From an uncultured Clostridia bacterium (GTDB lineage Bacteria > Bacillota > Clostridia > TANB77 > CAG-508): a stretch of DNA of 64,000 bases. Each line of letters begins with the position of its first letter. Positions within the stretch are counted from its first letter, which is position 1. Positions 15,960-24,868 of this stretch are shown here, in pieces. The notes under the pieces were generated by a model. It did no database searches and had not been told where the DNA came from. It was given only the letters and a program-made list of their open reading frames with translations. Made by a program: the position numbers and the translations under genes. Location: assembly GCA_934129745.1 (NCBI GenBank), contig CAKOWZ010000005.1:20310-84309 (forward strand). Reading direction: 5' to 3'.

Positions 15960-18338
15960 ATGGCAAAAAAAAGAAAATCAACACCTAAAAAACAAAAAAG
16001 AAAAATGAATTTAGATACTGCAGTTGTAATATTAATGGTTATAAGTATTTTAAGTGGTGTTTTAATATATTTTAAATCAGGATATATAGGTGAATATTTA
16101 AGTAATTTATTAGGAGGAATTTTTGGAATTGTTAAATATGTAATTCCTATTGGATTATTTGCGGTTTCAATTTTATTAGTAAAAAATAGCAAAGAATATG
16201 TAACATCAAAATTGATACAATATGGAAGTATACTTTGTTGTGTTTGCACAGTTTTAAGTATATTTGAAATAGCTGTCACCAAAAATTTATATTTAAATGA
16301 TGATGTCCAATCTTTTATGGAAAGAGGATTTTTCCTTGGAACAAGAGGTCAAGGTGGTGGTGTTATTGGAGCATTGATTTCATTTCCATTGATTAAATTA
16401 TTAGGAATACCTGGTACAGTTATTTTAACTATAGGGTTATGTTTAATTTTTATTGTATTTATGTTTGGATTTAAACCAACTGAATTTATAAAAAATATGA
16501 TAGATGGAATTAAAGAATCAAGAGAAAGAAATGATGATGAAATTCAACAATCTGGAAAAAATCAATCACAAGAACATATTGAAACTAAAAAAGAAAGAAA
16601 ATTAAGAGAAAAAGAAGAAAAACGTAAACAAGCTGAAGAAGTAAGTCAGTTACAAATTAATTTTGGTAAAGATGATGGTGATAGAAAAAAATTTAAGCAT
16701 GGTGAAGATGATTTAATGCCAATTGGTATTAGAAGACCAGATAATATGCCTGCTGAAGATCCTGAATATATTCAAGGAAATCTATTTAAACAAGAAGATG
16801 AGAAAAAAGAAGAAGCAAAAAGAGAAGTTTTACAATTAGAACATGCTGTTACAGTTGCTGATGAGGAAAATTATGAATTTCCACCAATAAATTTGTTAAG
16901 TAAAAGCCCTAAAAAAACAAATAAAGCAGGTGCTAGAGCCCTTACAGATACTGCAGCAAAATTACAAAAAACATTATATAGTTTTGGAGTATCTGCTAAA
17001 GTTGAAGATGTTTCTGTTGGACCTGCAATTACAAGATATGAATTAAAACCTGCTGAAGGTGTTAGAGTTAGTAAAATTGCAAATTTGGCTGATGATATTG
17101 CTTTAAATCTTGCTGCTGAAACAATAAGAATTGAGGCTCCAATTCCAGGAAAACAAGCTGTTGGAATAGAGGTCCCAAATAAAGAAAAAGAAGCTGTACA
17201 TTTAAGAGATGTTGTTGAAACAGAAGAATTTGAAAATAATAAATCAAAATTAAGTGTTGCATTAGGAAAAGATGTTGCAGGAAAAGTTGTAATTGCTGAT
17301 ATTGCTAAAATGCCACATGTATTAATAGCTGGTTCTACAGGTTCAGGTAAAAGTGTGTGTATTAATACAATAATAACAAGTATAATTTATAATGCTAAAC
17401 CAAGTGAAGTTAAACTTGTAATGGTTGATCCAAAGGTAGTTGAACTTTCTGTTTATAATGGAATTCCACATTTATTAATTCCAGTTGTAACAGATCCAAG
17501 AAAAGCTGCAGGAGCACTTGCATGGGCTGTTCAGGAAATGGATGATAGATATAATAAGTTTGCAATTAAAGGTGTAAGAGATTTAAAAGGTTATAATTCT
17601 GCAATGGAAAAAGATGGAGAAGGTGGAAAATTACCTCAAATTGTTATAATAATAGATGAGCTTGCAGATTTAATGATGGTTGCTGCAAAAGATGTTGAAG
17701 ATGCAATTTGTAGATTAGCTCAAAAAGCAAGAGCAGCAGGAATGCATTTAGTTATTGCAACACAAAGACCTTCTGTTGATGTAATAACAGGATTAATTAA
17801 AGCAAATGTTCCATCAAGAATTGCATTTGCAGTTTCTTCTCAAGTAGATTCAAGAACTATTTTAGATATGGTTGGTGCCGAAAAATTACTAGGAAAAGGT
17901 GATATGTTATTTTCACCTGCAGGTTCTTCAAAACCTACAAGAATTCAAGGTGCATTTGTTTCAGATGATGAAGTTGAAAAAATTGTTGGTTTTGTTAAAG
18001 CAAATGGAACTGCAACTTATAGTGAAGAAATTTTGGAAAGTATTGAACATAGCAATAAATCTGATAAAGAATTAGCTGAAGAATCAGAAGATGATGACAC
18101 AGATCCATTTTTAATGGAGGCTATGGATGTTGTTGTTGAAACAGGTCAAGCTTCAACATCATTTATACAAAGAAAATTTAAAGTAGGATATGCTCGTGCA
18201 GGAAGAATTATTGATCAACTAGAAGAAAGGGGAATTATTTCTGGATATCAAGGAAGTAAACCACGTCAAGTTTTGATGACAAAAGAAAGATTAGAAGAGT
18301 TAAAAATGTCAACTTCTCAAGGATCTAATGAACAATAA
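15960..18338 (+). CDS. ftsK: DNA translocase FtsK/SpoIIIE
   Basis: 792 residues. A basic N-terminus (KKRKSTPKKQKRK) leads into four transmembrane helices (about residues 20-175), then a charged linker and the motor. Walker A is GSTGSGKS (residues 458-465) and Walker B is IVIIIDELADLM (about 560). The C-terminal gamma winged-helix domain (about 715-785: ETGQASTSFIQRKFKVGYAR) reads KOPS/SRS sequences. It pumps chromosomal DNA across the septum in division or sporulation. SpoIIIE and FtsK cannot be told apart here. A GAAAGGA site precedes the ATG. Confidence 0.95.
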   Translation: MAKKRKSTPKKQKRKMNLDTAVVILMVISILSGVLIYFKSGYIGEYLSNLLGGIFGIVKYVIPIGLFAVSILLVKNSKEYVTSKLIQYGSILCCVCTVLSIFEIAVTKNLYLNDDVQSFMERGFFLGTRGQGGGVIGALISFPLIKLLGIPGTVILTIGLCLIFIVFMFGFKPTEFIKNMIDGIKESRERNDDEIQQSGKNQSQEHIETKKERKLREKEEKRKQAEEVSQLQINFGKDDGDRKKFKHGEDDLMPIGIRRPDNMPAEDPEYIQGNLFKQEDEKKEEAKREVLQLEHAVTVADEENYEFPPINLLSKSPKKTNKAGARALTDTAAKLQKTLYSFGVSAKVEDVSVGPAITRYELKPAEGVRVSKIANLADDIALNLAAETIRIEAPIPGKQAVGIEVPNKEKEAVHLRDVVETEEFENNKSKLSVALGKDVAGKVVIADIAKMPHVLIAGSTGSGKSVCINTIITSIIYNAKPSEVKLVMVDPKVVELSVYNGIPHLLIPVVTDPRKAAGALAWAVQEMDDRYNKFAIKGVRDLKGYNSAMEKDGEGGKLPQIVIIIDELADLMMVAAKDVEDAICRLAQKARAAGMHLVIATQRPSVDVITGLIKANVPSRIAFAVSSQVDSRTILDMVGAEKLLGKGDMLFSPAGSSKPTRIQGAFVSDDEVEKIVGFVKANGTATYSEEILESIEHSNKSDKELAEESEDDDTDPFLMEAMDVVVETGQASTSFIQRKFKVGYARAGRIIDQLEERGIISGYQGSKPRQVLMTKERLEELKMSTSQGSNEQ

Positions 18339-18371
18339 TATTAATTTGATATTGTAAAGGAGAATTTAAAA

Positions 18372-19928
18372 TTGGATGAAAAGAAGACATTACTATCTAA
18401 ATTTAATATTAAAGATTATAAAAATGAATTAGAAGTAATTTTAGAAGTAAAAAGATTTGAAGATGAAGCAAAAAACCTTATTTTAAGTATTTTTTATAAA
18501 CTTGATAATTTTTATAAAGATTATTCAACTGTAAAAAAAGATGCAGAAATCAAAAACAAGGTTTTAGAAGAATATATAAAAATAATAAAAACAAAATGTA
18601 GAACAATACAGTTAATAAAACCACAGGAATTAATAGAAGGCAAAAAATATTATGTTGATAAAAAAAATGGTGAAATAAAATGTATTCCAAATGAATTAAT
18701 TTTAGCATATGCAATTTATGAATTAACTGAAAAAAATATTCCAGAGGAAAGATATTTATTAGATGATTTTACTAAAGTATGTTTTACTAATATTTTAAAT
18801 AAAGGTGAAACAATTAATGCAATAGAACCAATTAGAGATTTTAATGGGTGGTCATGGAATATTCAAATAGAAAATAATGAAAATATTGTAAATAATTTAA
18901 TATATCAAAATATGCTGATTTTATTTGGATATCAATTTATGCATGAAAATTTATATAAATCAAATATTTTAAATTTACTTGAATTAAAAGCTAAAGATGA
19001 ATATGATGAAAAAGGTGTTAATTTCCTAAATATATTATTAAAAACATGTATTATTTTATATAATAATCAATCTGAAGAAAAACATGAAAAGTGTTTAAAA
19101 TACAAGAAAAGTTTGATTAGTAAAAAAAATATGTTAAGTAATAGAAAAGAATATGTTCAGGGAACAAATCAAAAAAGTTCAGGTATTAGTAAAGAAATCA
19201 GAGAAATTGATGAACTTCTTGGAGATATTAATTTAATTAGAAAAGAATATGCAAAAATGATTCAAGAAGATAGAAAAAAATATTTTTGTATTAGTGATTT
19301 TGTTGAAGATAAAGAAGAAGAAAGAAAAAGATTGTTAGAAAAAATAAAATCAAATAATAAAATTTTAAATGAAGGAAATTATTTGTCAAATCATGATGAT
19401 TATGAAGAAACTTTGAATTTATATAAATCTATAAATGATAATAAAATTAAGGTAAATTATGTAAGTGAATTAGAAATACTTCAAAAAAGTTTTTTAAGCT
19501 GTATTAAAGAAAAAATAAGAAAAATTGATAATAAAAAAGATTTATATGATATATGTGTTCAAGTTAGGTATTATTGTAATTTATTAATTAATAAAAAAGA
19601 TGATATAATATCTCATGAAAAATTATCAGAAAATGTAAAAGAAATTTTAAGTGAATTAGTACAAAAAATGATTGATTTGAAGTTAGTTGAAACAGGGTTT
19701 AGTTTATTTAAATTAAATTATGATATTATTGAATATATTTTTAAGACAAAAATAATAACACTTGAAACTATTAATTTAAGAGTTAGTTTTAAACAAGAAG
19801 AAAAAATAGAAGTTGAATATTATGATTCTAAAATTTTAGAACATAAAGAAATCTTTGAGATACCATCTGATGATGAGATTACTAATAAAAAAGATAGAAA
19901 ATTTAAATTATTTAAAATAGGAGGATAA
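18372..19928 (+). CDS. Protein of unknown function between ftsK and a beta-CASP nuclease
   Basis: 518 residues from a TTG start that follows AAAGGAGAA. Not recognised. It is soluble (no signal or membrane segment), very Lys/Glu/Asn/Ile-rich and mostly helical. A stretch around residues 235-335 has coiled-coil character (KKSLISKKNMLSNRKEY, EIREIDELLGDI). A central WSWNIQIENN is the only aromatic landmark. The MBL-fold gene starts 3 bases after the stop, with its ribosome site inside this gene's end. The two are therefore co-translated and may share a pathway, possibly RNA metabolism. That is inference from position only. Confidence 0.7.
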   Translation: MDEKKTLLSKFNIKDYKNELEVILEVKRFEDEAKNLILSIFYKLDNFYKDYSTVKKDAEIKNKVLEEYIKIIKTKCRTIQLIKPQELIEGKKYYVDKKNGEIKCIPNELILAYAIYELTEKNIPEERYLLDDFTKVCFTNILNKGETINAIEPIRDFNGWSWNIQIENNENIVNNLIYQNMLILFGYQFMHENLYKSNILNLLELKAKDEYDEKGVNFLNILLKTCIILYNNQSEEKHEKCLKYKKSLISKKNMLSNRKEYVQGTNQKSSGISKEIREIDELLGDINLIRKEYAKMIQEDRKKYFCISDFVEDKEEERKRLLEKIKSNNKILNEGNYLSNHDDYEETLNLYKSINDNKIKVNYVSELEILQKSFLSCIKEKIRKIDNKKDLYDICVQVRYYCNLLINKKDDIISHEKLSENVKEILSELVQKMIDLKLVETGFSLFKLNYDIIEYIFKTKIITLETINLRVSFKQEEKIEVEYYDSKILEHKEIFEIPSDDEITNKKDRKFKLFKIGG

Positions 19929-19931
19929 TGT

Positions 19932-21578
19932 ATGAATATTACTTTTCTTGGTGCAACCAAAACTGTAACAGGATCAAATTTTTTAGTAGAAGGTGCAGGA
20001 AAAAAATTTTTAGTAGATTGTGGATTATTCCAAGGTCAAGCAGCTCTTGAAAAACAAAATGAAGATCCATTTGAATTTGATATAAATGATATTGATTTTA
20101 TGTTGTTAACACATGCACATATAGATCATTCAGGTAGAATTCCAAAATTATATAAAGATGGTTTTCGTAAAAAAATATATGCTACAAAAGCAACATGTGA
20201 TTTATGTGCAATAATGTTGCCTGATAGTGGACATATACAAGAAATGGAAACTGAATGGAAAAATAGAAAAAAATTAAGAAAAGGTGAACAAACTAAAGAA
20301 CCAATATATGATGTTCAAACAGCTTTAATGTCATTAGAATTATTTGAACCTGTAAATTATGATCAATTAATAGAAATTGATGATGATATACATGTTAGAT
20401 TTAATGATGCAGGACATATGTTAGGATCTGCTATAATTGAAGTATGGATTAGAGAAAATGGAGTTAATAAAAAGGTAGTATTTACAGGAGATTTAGGAAA
20501 TAATGATATTCCATTATTATCAGAACCAACAATGATTGAAGATGCAGATTTTCTTGTAATGGAATCAACATATGGTGATAGACACCATATTAGAAATGAC
20601 AGAAAAGCAGAGGATTTTGTAAATATTGTTTCAGATACAATAAGAAATGGGGGAAATGTAATTATACCTTCATTTGCAGTTGGAAGAACACAAGAAATTT
20701 TGTATGAATTAAATAATTTAAAAGAAAGAAAACATGATAATGATTTCTTAAGAAAATATGAAATCTTAATGCATACACCAGTTTATGTAGACAGTCCTCT
20801 TGCAATATCTGCAACAGAAGTATTTAAAGAAAATATGGAATTATTTGATGAACAAACTCAAAAATTAATTCAAAGTGGTGATAATCCATTAGAATTTCCC
20901 GGATTGAAATTTACTGTAACAGCTGAAGAATCAAAAGAATTAAATGAAAGTAATGAATCATCAATAATAATCTCTGCAAGTGGAATGTGTGAAGTTGGAA
21001 GAATAAAACATCATTTAAAACACAATATTTGGAATCCAAAAAATACAATATTATTTGTTGGTTATCAAGCTCCTGGAACACTTGGAAGAAAAATAGTTGA
21101 TGGAGCAAAAACAGTAAAAATTTTTGGAGAAGAAATCTCAGTAAAGGCAAGAATTGAATATATTGAAGGATATTCAGGACACGCAGACCAAGAAGGTTTA
21201 TTAAATTTTGTATATTCATTTTTGAAAAAACCAGAACATATTTTTCTAGTACATGGAGAACCAGAAGGACAGAAAGTATTATGTGACAAAATCACAGAAA
21301 CAACAAACATCCCAGTAACAATTCCAGGATTTGGAGAAAAATATCAATTAGATGAAACAATTAAAATGATAGATAAAGTAGAACAAAATTACGACCAAAA
21401 ATATTTAAGACTTCAAGTTTTAGACAGAATGAAAACATTAAAAGAAGAATTAGAGGATATGGAAACAATTGTTAAAGAAGATTTACAATCAAGTGATACA
21501 AATGATACAGATTTGGTTAATTTAAATAATAGAATTAAAGAACTTGAAAAACAGATTGTTAGAATTGTTGAAGGGTGA
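19932..21578 (+). CDS. MBL-fold beta-CASP exonuclease/RNase-like protein
   Basis: 548 residues. The metallo-beta-lactamase core has HAHIDH at residues 61-66, H in FNDAGHMLGSA and D in VFTGDLGNND. The beta-CASP domain and a C-terminal RMMBL part follow (EYIEGYSGHADQEGL, IFLVHGEPEGQ). This is the COG1236 (Ysh1-like) architecture, predicted to process RNA. It differs from RNase J in lacking the RNase J C-terminal domain. A C-terminal coiled coil (about residues 490-548) is extra. Confidence 0.88.
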   Translation: MNITFLGATKTVTGSNFLVEGAGKKFLVDCGLFQGQAALEKQNEDPFEFDINDIDFMLLTHAHIDHSGRIPKLYKDGFRKKIYATKATCDLCAIMLPDSGHIQEMETEWKNRKKLRKGEQTKEPIYDVQTALMSLELFEPVNYDQLIEIDDDIHVRFNDAGHMLGSAIIEVWIRENGVNKKVVFTGDLGNNDIPLLSEPTMIEDADFLVMESTYGDRHHIRNDRKAEDFVNIVSDTIRNGGNVIIPSFAVGRTQEILYELNNLKERKHDNDFLRKYEILMHTPVYVDSPLAISATEVFKENMELFDEQTQKLIQSGDNPLEFPGLKFTVTAEESKELNESNESSIIISASGMCEVGRIKHHLKHNIWNPKNTILFVGYQAPGTLGRKIVDGAKTVKIFGEEISVKARIEYIEGYSGHADQEGLLNFVYSFLKKPEHIFLVHGEPEGQKVLCDKITETTNIPVTIPGFGEKYQLDETIKMIDKVEQNYDQKYLRLQVLDRMKTLKEELEDMETIVKEDLQSSDTNDTDLVNLNNRIKELEKQIVRIVEG

Positions 21579-21745
21579 GAAGTTGGTGAATTGTTTAAAA
21601 ATTATCTAAAACAGAACAAAATAGAAACAAAAGAGCTTAAAATAACAACAAAAAGTACTATTTTGCTTGACAACCTAAAAAAAATATTATACAATACGAA
21701 TCGACATAATTAAGATTACATAATAACAATTATTTTATGATTCAA

Positions 21746-21783
21746 TTTTGGACAATTGGGGACGCGTCCCAGATTGCTCAACC
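21746..21783 (+). repeat. Palindromic GC-rich repeat, copy A (REP-like)
   Basis: GACAATTGGGGACGCGTCCC followed by AGATTGCTC. It has a GGGACGCGTCCC core palindrome flanked by CAATT/AGATTG arms. It is the two-armed version; the left third arm seen in copies B-D is missing. It lies in an AT-rich spacer about 210 bases before a RAYT-type transposase remnant. Confidence 0.8.
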
Positions 21784-21861
21784 TATTATAAATAACATTT
21801 ATAATATTAGTTTCTAATTTAAGTTTTATTCAACAAAAATTTATATATTTTATTAATTTAT

Positions 21862-21908
21862 GGTGTTGAAGCAAATTTTAAATTTGACTTCAACATCTTT
21901 TCTTTTAT
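21862..21908 (+). terminator. Hairpin with T-rich tail
   Basis: GGTGTTGAAG...AAATT (from 21862) pairs with AATTT...CTTCAACATC (to 21897), followed by TTTTCTTTTAT. It may terminate the ftsK-region transcript or a transcript from copy A. Confidence 0.7.
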
Positions 21909-21990
21909 ATAATTTCAAAATTAGCTAAAATTTAATATTTATAAAGGTTTATTTAATTTTAACTTTAATAATATTGAAGAGGATGATATT

Positions 21991-22140
21991 TTGCCAAGAG
22001 CTAGAAGAAAATTTGGTACTAAAGGATTAAATCATTGCATAATGAGAGGGATAAACAAAAGAGATATATTTTTTGATGATCAAGATAGAAAAAAATATTT
22101 AAAACTATTGAAACAAAATAAAGAAAAATATAAAATATAA
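21991..22140 (+). pseudogene. REP-associated (Y1/RAYT-type) transposase, N-terminal remnant
   Basis: A 49-codon ORF from TTG after GAAGAGGATG. It reads MPRARRKFGTKGLNHCIMRG, then INKRDIFFDDQDRKKYLKLL and KQNKEKYKI. This matches the N-terminus of IS200-like/REP-associated tyrosine transposases, which typically open MPR...HIMxRGINRxDIFxDDEDRxxFL. The HUH motif (NHVHLL) and catalytic Tyr should follow but are gone: a stop occurs and radA begins 28 bases later. It is therefore a decayed gene. It sits between palindromic repeats A and B, the type of element such enzymes mobilise. Confidence 0.78.
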
Positions 22141-22168
22141 AAACAAGATTGTACAGAGGAGGTAAAAA

Positions 22169-23539
22169 ATGGCTACAAAAATAAAAACAGTATTTGTATG
22201 TAGTAATTGTGGTTATGAATCAAGTAAATGGCTTGGAAAATGTCCAGGGTGTAATGAATGGAATAGTTTTTACGAAGAAAAACTAAGTAAGTCAAATGAA
22301 AAAATAGGAGGAAAAAGTATTGAAAAGAAAAGTTGTAAACCACTTAAGTTAAATGAAGTAGTTGGTAAAGCAGATACAAGGGTATCTACTGGTTTTGATG
22401 AATTAGATAGAGTTTTAGGTGGGGGATTGGTTAATGGTTCATTGGTGTTATTAGGTGGTGAACCTGGAATTGGTAAGTCTACTTTAATTCTTCAAATTTG
22501 TGATAAAGTTAAAGGTGATGGAAAGGTTTTATATGTTTCTGGTGAAGAATCTGCTGAGCAAATAAAGATTAGAGCTGATAGATTAGGAATTAATAATCAA
22601 GATTTGATGTTTTTAGGAGAAACTGATATTGATGTGATTCAAACAGCAATTTTAGATATGAATCCAAAACTTGTTATAATTGATTCAATTCAAACTATGT
22701 ATTCAGATGAGATTACATCAGCACCTGGAACTGTAAGTCAAGTTAGAGAAATTACTGCAAGGGTTATGAAATTGTGTAAAAGTAATGGTATAACTACAAT
22801 TATAATTGGACATGTTACTAAAGAAGGAAATATAGCAGGACCAAGGGTTTTGGAACATATGGTAGATACAGTTTTATATTTGGAAGGTGAAAGATATTTT
22901 TCATATAGAATTTTAAGAGGTGTAAAAAATAGATTTGGATCAACAAATGAAGTTGGAATGTTTGAAATGGCAAATGAAGGAATGGTTGAAATTTCTAACC
23001 CATCAGCTGTTTTAATTTCAGATAGAGATGACAATCCATCAGGTTCTGTAGTTGTTGCAAGTATGGAAGGAACAAGGCCTTTATTAATTGAAATTCAGGC
23101 ATTAACAACTCCTAGTGTTTTTGGAATGCCACGCAGAAATGCTAATGGAATTGATTATAATAGATTAACTTTGTTGATGGCTGTTTTAGAGAAAAAAGCG
23201 GGGTTTAATCTTGGAAATCAAGATGCATATGTTAATGTGGTTAGTGGAATGAAAATTAATGAACCAGCAGTTGATTTAGGAATTATTGCAGCTGTTACTT
23301 CAAGCTTTAAAAACTTGAGTATTTCAAAAGAGATCGTTGTAATAGGTGAGATAGGTCTTACAGGTGAAGTAAGAACTGTCAATTTAATAGAAAAAAGGTT
23401 GAAAGAAGCCGAAAAATTGGGATTTAAGACATGCGTTATTCCAGAAAGTAACAAGAAACTATTGAAAGATAAATACAAATTAGATATAATAGGGGTCAAG
23501 AATATTAATGAAGCTTTAAAAGCAATTGGTTTAAAATAA
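22169..23539 (+). CDS. radA: DNA repair protein RadA
   Basis: 456 residues. The N-terminal zinc finger is CSNCGYESSKWLGKCPGC. A RecA-like ATPase follows with Walker A GGEPGIGKST (about residues 98-107) and the RadA-specific KNRFG motif (about 252). The C-terminal Lon-protease-like domain includes DAYVNVVSGMKINEPAVDLG. RadA drives branch migration in recombination. The radA-disA pair is conserved in Firmicutes. An AGAGGAGG site precedes the ATG. Confidence 0.95.
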   Translation: MATKIKTVFVCSNCGYESSKWLGKCPGCNEWNSFYEEKLSKSNEKIGGKSIEKKSCKPLKLNEVVGKADTRVSTGFDELDRVLGGGLVNGSLVLLGGEPGIGKSTLILQICDKVKGDGKVLYVSGEESAEQIKIRADRLGINNQDLMFLGETDIDVIQTAILDMNPKLVIIDSIQTMYSDEITSAPGTVSQVREITARVMKLCKSNGITTIIIGHVTKEGNIAGPRVLEHMVDTVLYLEGERYFSYRILRGVKNRFGSTNEVGMFEMANEGMVEISNPSAVLISDRDDNPSGSVVVASMEGTRPLLIEIQALTTPSVFGMPRRNANGIDYNRLTLLMAVLEKKAGFNLGNQDAYVNVVSGMKINEPAVDLGIIAAVTSSFKNLSISKEIVVIGEIGLTGEVRTVNLIEKRLKEAEKLGFKTCVIPESNKKLLKDKYKLDIIGVKNINEALKAIGLK

Positions 23540-23540
23540 A

Positions 23541-23593
23541 GATGTGTCCCATATTGCACGATGTGTGCAATTGGGATGCGTCCCCAATTGTAC
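23541..23593 (+). repeat. Palindromic GC-rich repeat, copy B, abutting the disA ribosome site
   Basis: Three arms: GTCCCATATTGCAC, then GTGCAATTGGGAT, then GCGTCCCCAATTGTAC. The middle arm can pair with either outer arm. It starts two bases after the radA stop and ends directly at AAGGAGG (23594-23600), the disA Shine-Dalgarno sequence. Confidence 0.85.
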
Positions 23594-23609
23594 AAGGAGG
23601 TTACTCAAA

Positions 23610-24680
23610 ATGAAAGATGAAAACACAATGGTAGATATATTAAAATTAATAGCGCCTGGAACACCGTTTAGAGAAGGGTTAGAGAATATTTTGAAAGCAA
23701 AAACCGGTGCATTAATTGTAATTGGAGATAGTAAAGAGGTTATGGATATAGTTGATGGTGGGTTTAGTATTGATGTTGATTATTCACCAGCTAAATTATA
23801 TGAGCTTGCTAAAATGGATGGGGCTATTGTTTTAAGTGGGGATTTGAAAAAAATATTGCTGGCTAATACACAATTAATACCATCTTCAGAAATAATTACA
23901 AGTGAAACAGGAACAAGGCATAGAACAGCTGAAAGAACAGCAAAACAGACAGGTGAGCTTGTTATAAGTGTATCTCAGAGAAGAAATATAATTACTTTAT
24001 TTAAAGGTAATTTAAGATATGTTTTAGAAGATACTTCAAAAGTTATAACTAAGGCAAATCAGGCTTTACAAACTGTTGAAAAATATAAAAAGGTTTTTGA
24101 TAGTAAATTAAATTTATTAAATGAATATGAATTTAATGATATAGTTACATTAGAAAATGTTATTATAGCTTTACAAAGGGCTGAAATGGTTATGAAAGTT
24201 GCAGAAGAAGTTAGAAGAGCAATTTATGAATTAGGTGAAGAAGGAAGATTACTTCAATTACAATTAGATGAATTGGTTGGAGATTTAGAATTAGAAGAAT
24301 TATTTATAATTAAAGATTATATGATTCCAAACAAAAAGAAAACTCCTGATATTATATTAAATGAAATAAGAAATATCACACATGATGAATTAACAAAACC
24401 ACAATTAATTGCAAAACTACTTGGATATGAAGATTTTGATAATTATGATGAAGTTGGTGTATTTACAAAAGGTTATAGGGTTCTTAATAAAATTCCTAGA
24501 GTCCCTAGTAATATTGTTGAAAATCTGGTTAAATCATTTAAATCATTTCAACATATTCTTGCAGCCGATATTCCAGCATTAGATGAAGTTGATGGAATTG
24601 GAGAAATTAGAGCAAGAACAATTAAACAAGCTTTAAAAAGAATGCAAGAACAATTTATTTTTGATAATCTTATGTTATAA
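23610..24680 (+). CDS. disA: DNA integrity scanning diadenylate cyclase DisA
   Basis: 356 residues. The ATG at 23610 (9 bases after AAGGAGG) is chosen; an upstream in-frame ATG at 23544 would read through the repeat. The DAC domain keeps D70-G71-A72 and R103-H104-R105, the c-di-AMP synthesis motifs. A helical spine follows, and a C-terminal HhH domain (IPALDEVDGIGEIRARTIKQ) binds branched DNA. DisA makes c-di-AMP while scanning DNA for damage, and RadA is its known partner. Confidence 0.96.
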   Translation: MKDENTMVDILKLIAPGTPFREGLENILKAKTGALIVIGDSKEVMDIVDGGFSIDVDYSPAKLYELAKMDGAIVLSGDLKKILLANTQLIPSSEIITSETGTRHRTAERTAKQTGELVISVSQRRNIITLFKGNLRYVLEDTSKVITKANQALQTVEKYKKVFDSKLNLLNEYEFNDIVTLENVIIALQRAEMVMKVAEEVRRAIYELGEEGRLLQLQLDELVGDLELEELFIIKDYMIPNKKKTPDIILNEIRNITHDELTKPQLIAKLLGYEDFDNYDEVGVFTKGYRVLNKIPRVPSNIVENLVKSFKSFQHILAADIPALDEVDGIGEIRARTIKQALKRMQEQFIFDNLML

Positions 24681-24775
24681 AATAATTAATTTAATTGACT
24701 ATTTTATTCAATTATTTTCTGAAATCACACTGTTTTTAAGATTAGATAAAATTTTAAAAAATAGTAAAAAAGGTA

Positions 24776-24805
24776 TTGAAATTTTAATTAAAATAAGATT
24801 ATAAT
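24776..24805 (+). promoter_or_regulatory. Promoter of the cyclophilin gene
   Basis: TTGAAA (24776-24781), 18 bases, then a perfect TATAAT (24800-24805), about 64 bases before the ATG. Confidence 0.7.
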
Positions 24806-24868
24806 ATGTTTATGAAAAAAAGAAATACTGTTTTTAATCAAAACTGTAGATAAAATGGAGGAATTCAA

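Noticed and set aside
23544..23609. Upstream in-frame extension of disA
   Set aside because: It would translate the palindromic repeat into a Cys/Arg-rich peptide. AAGGAGG at 23594 fits the ATG at 23610 and the family start.
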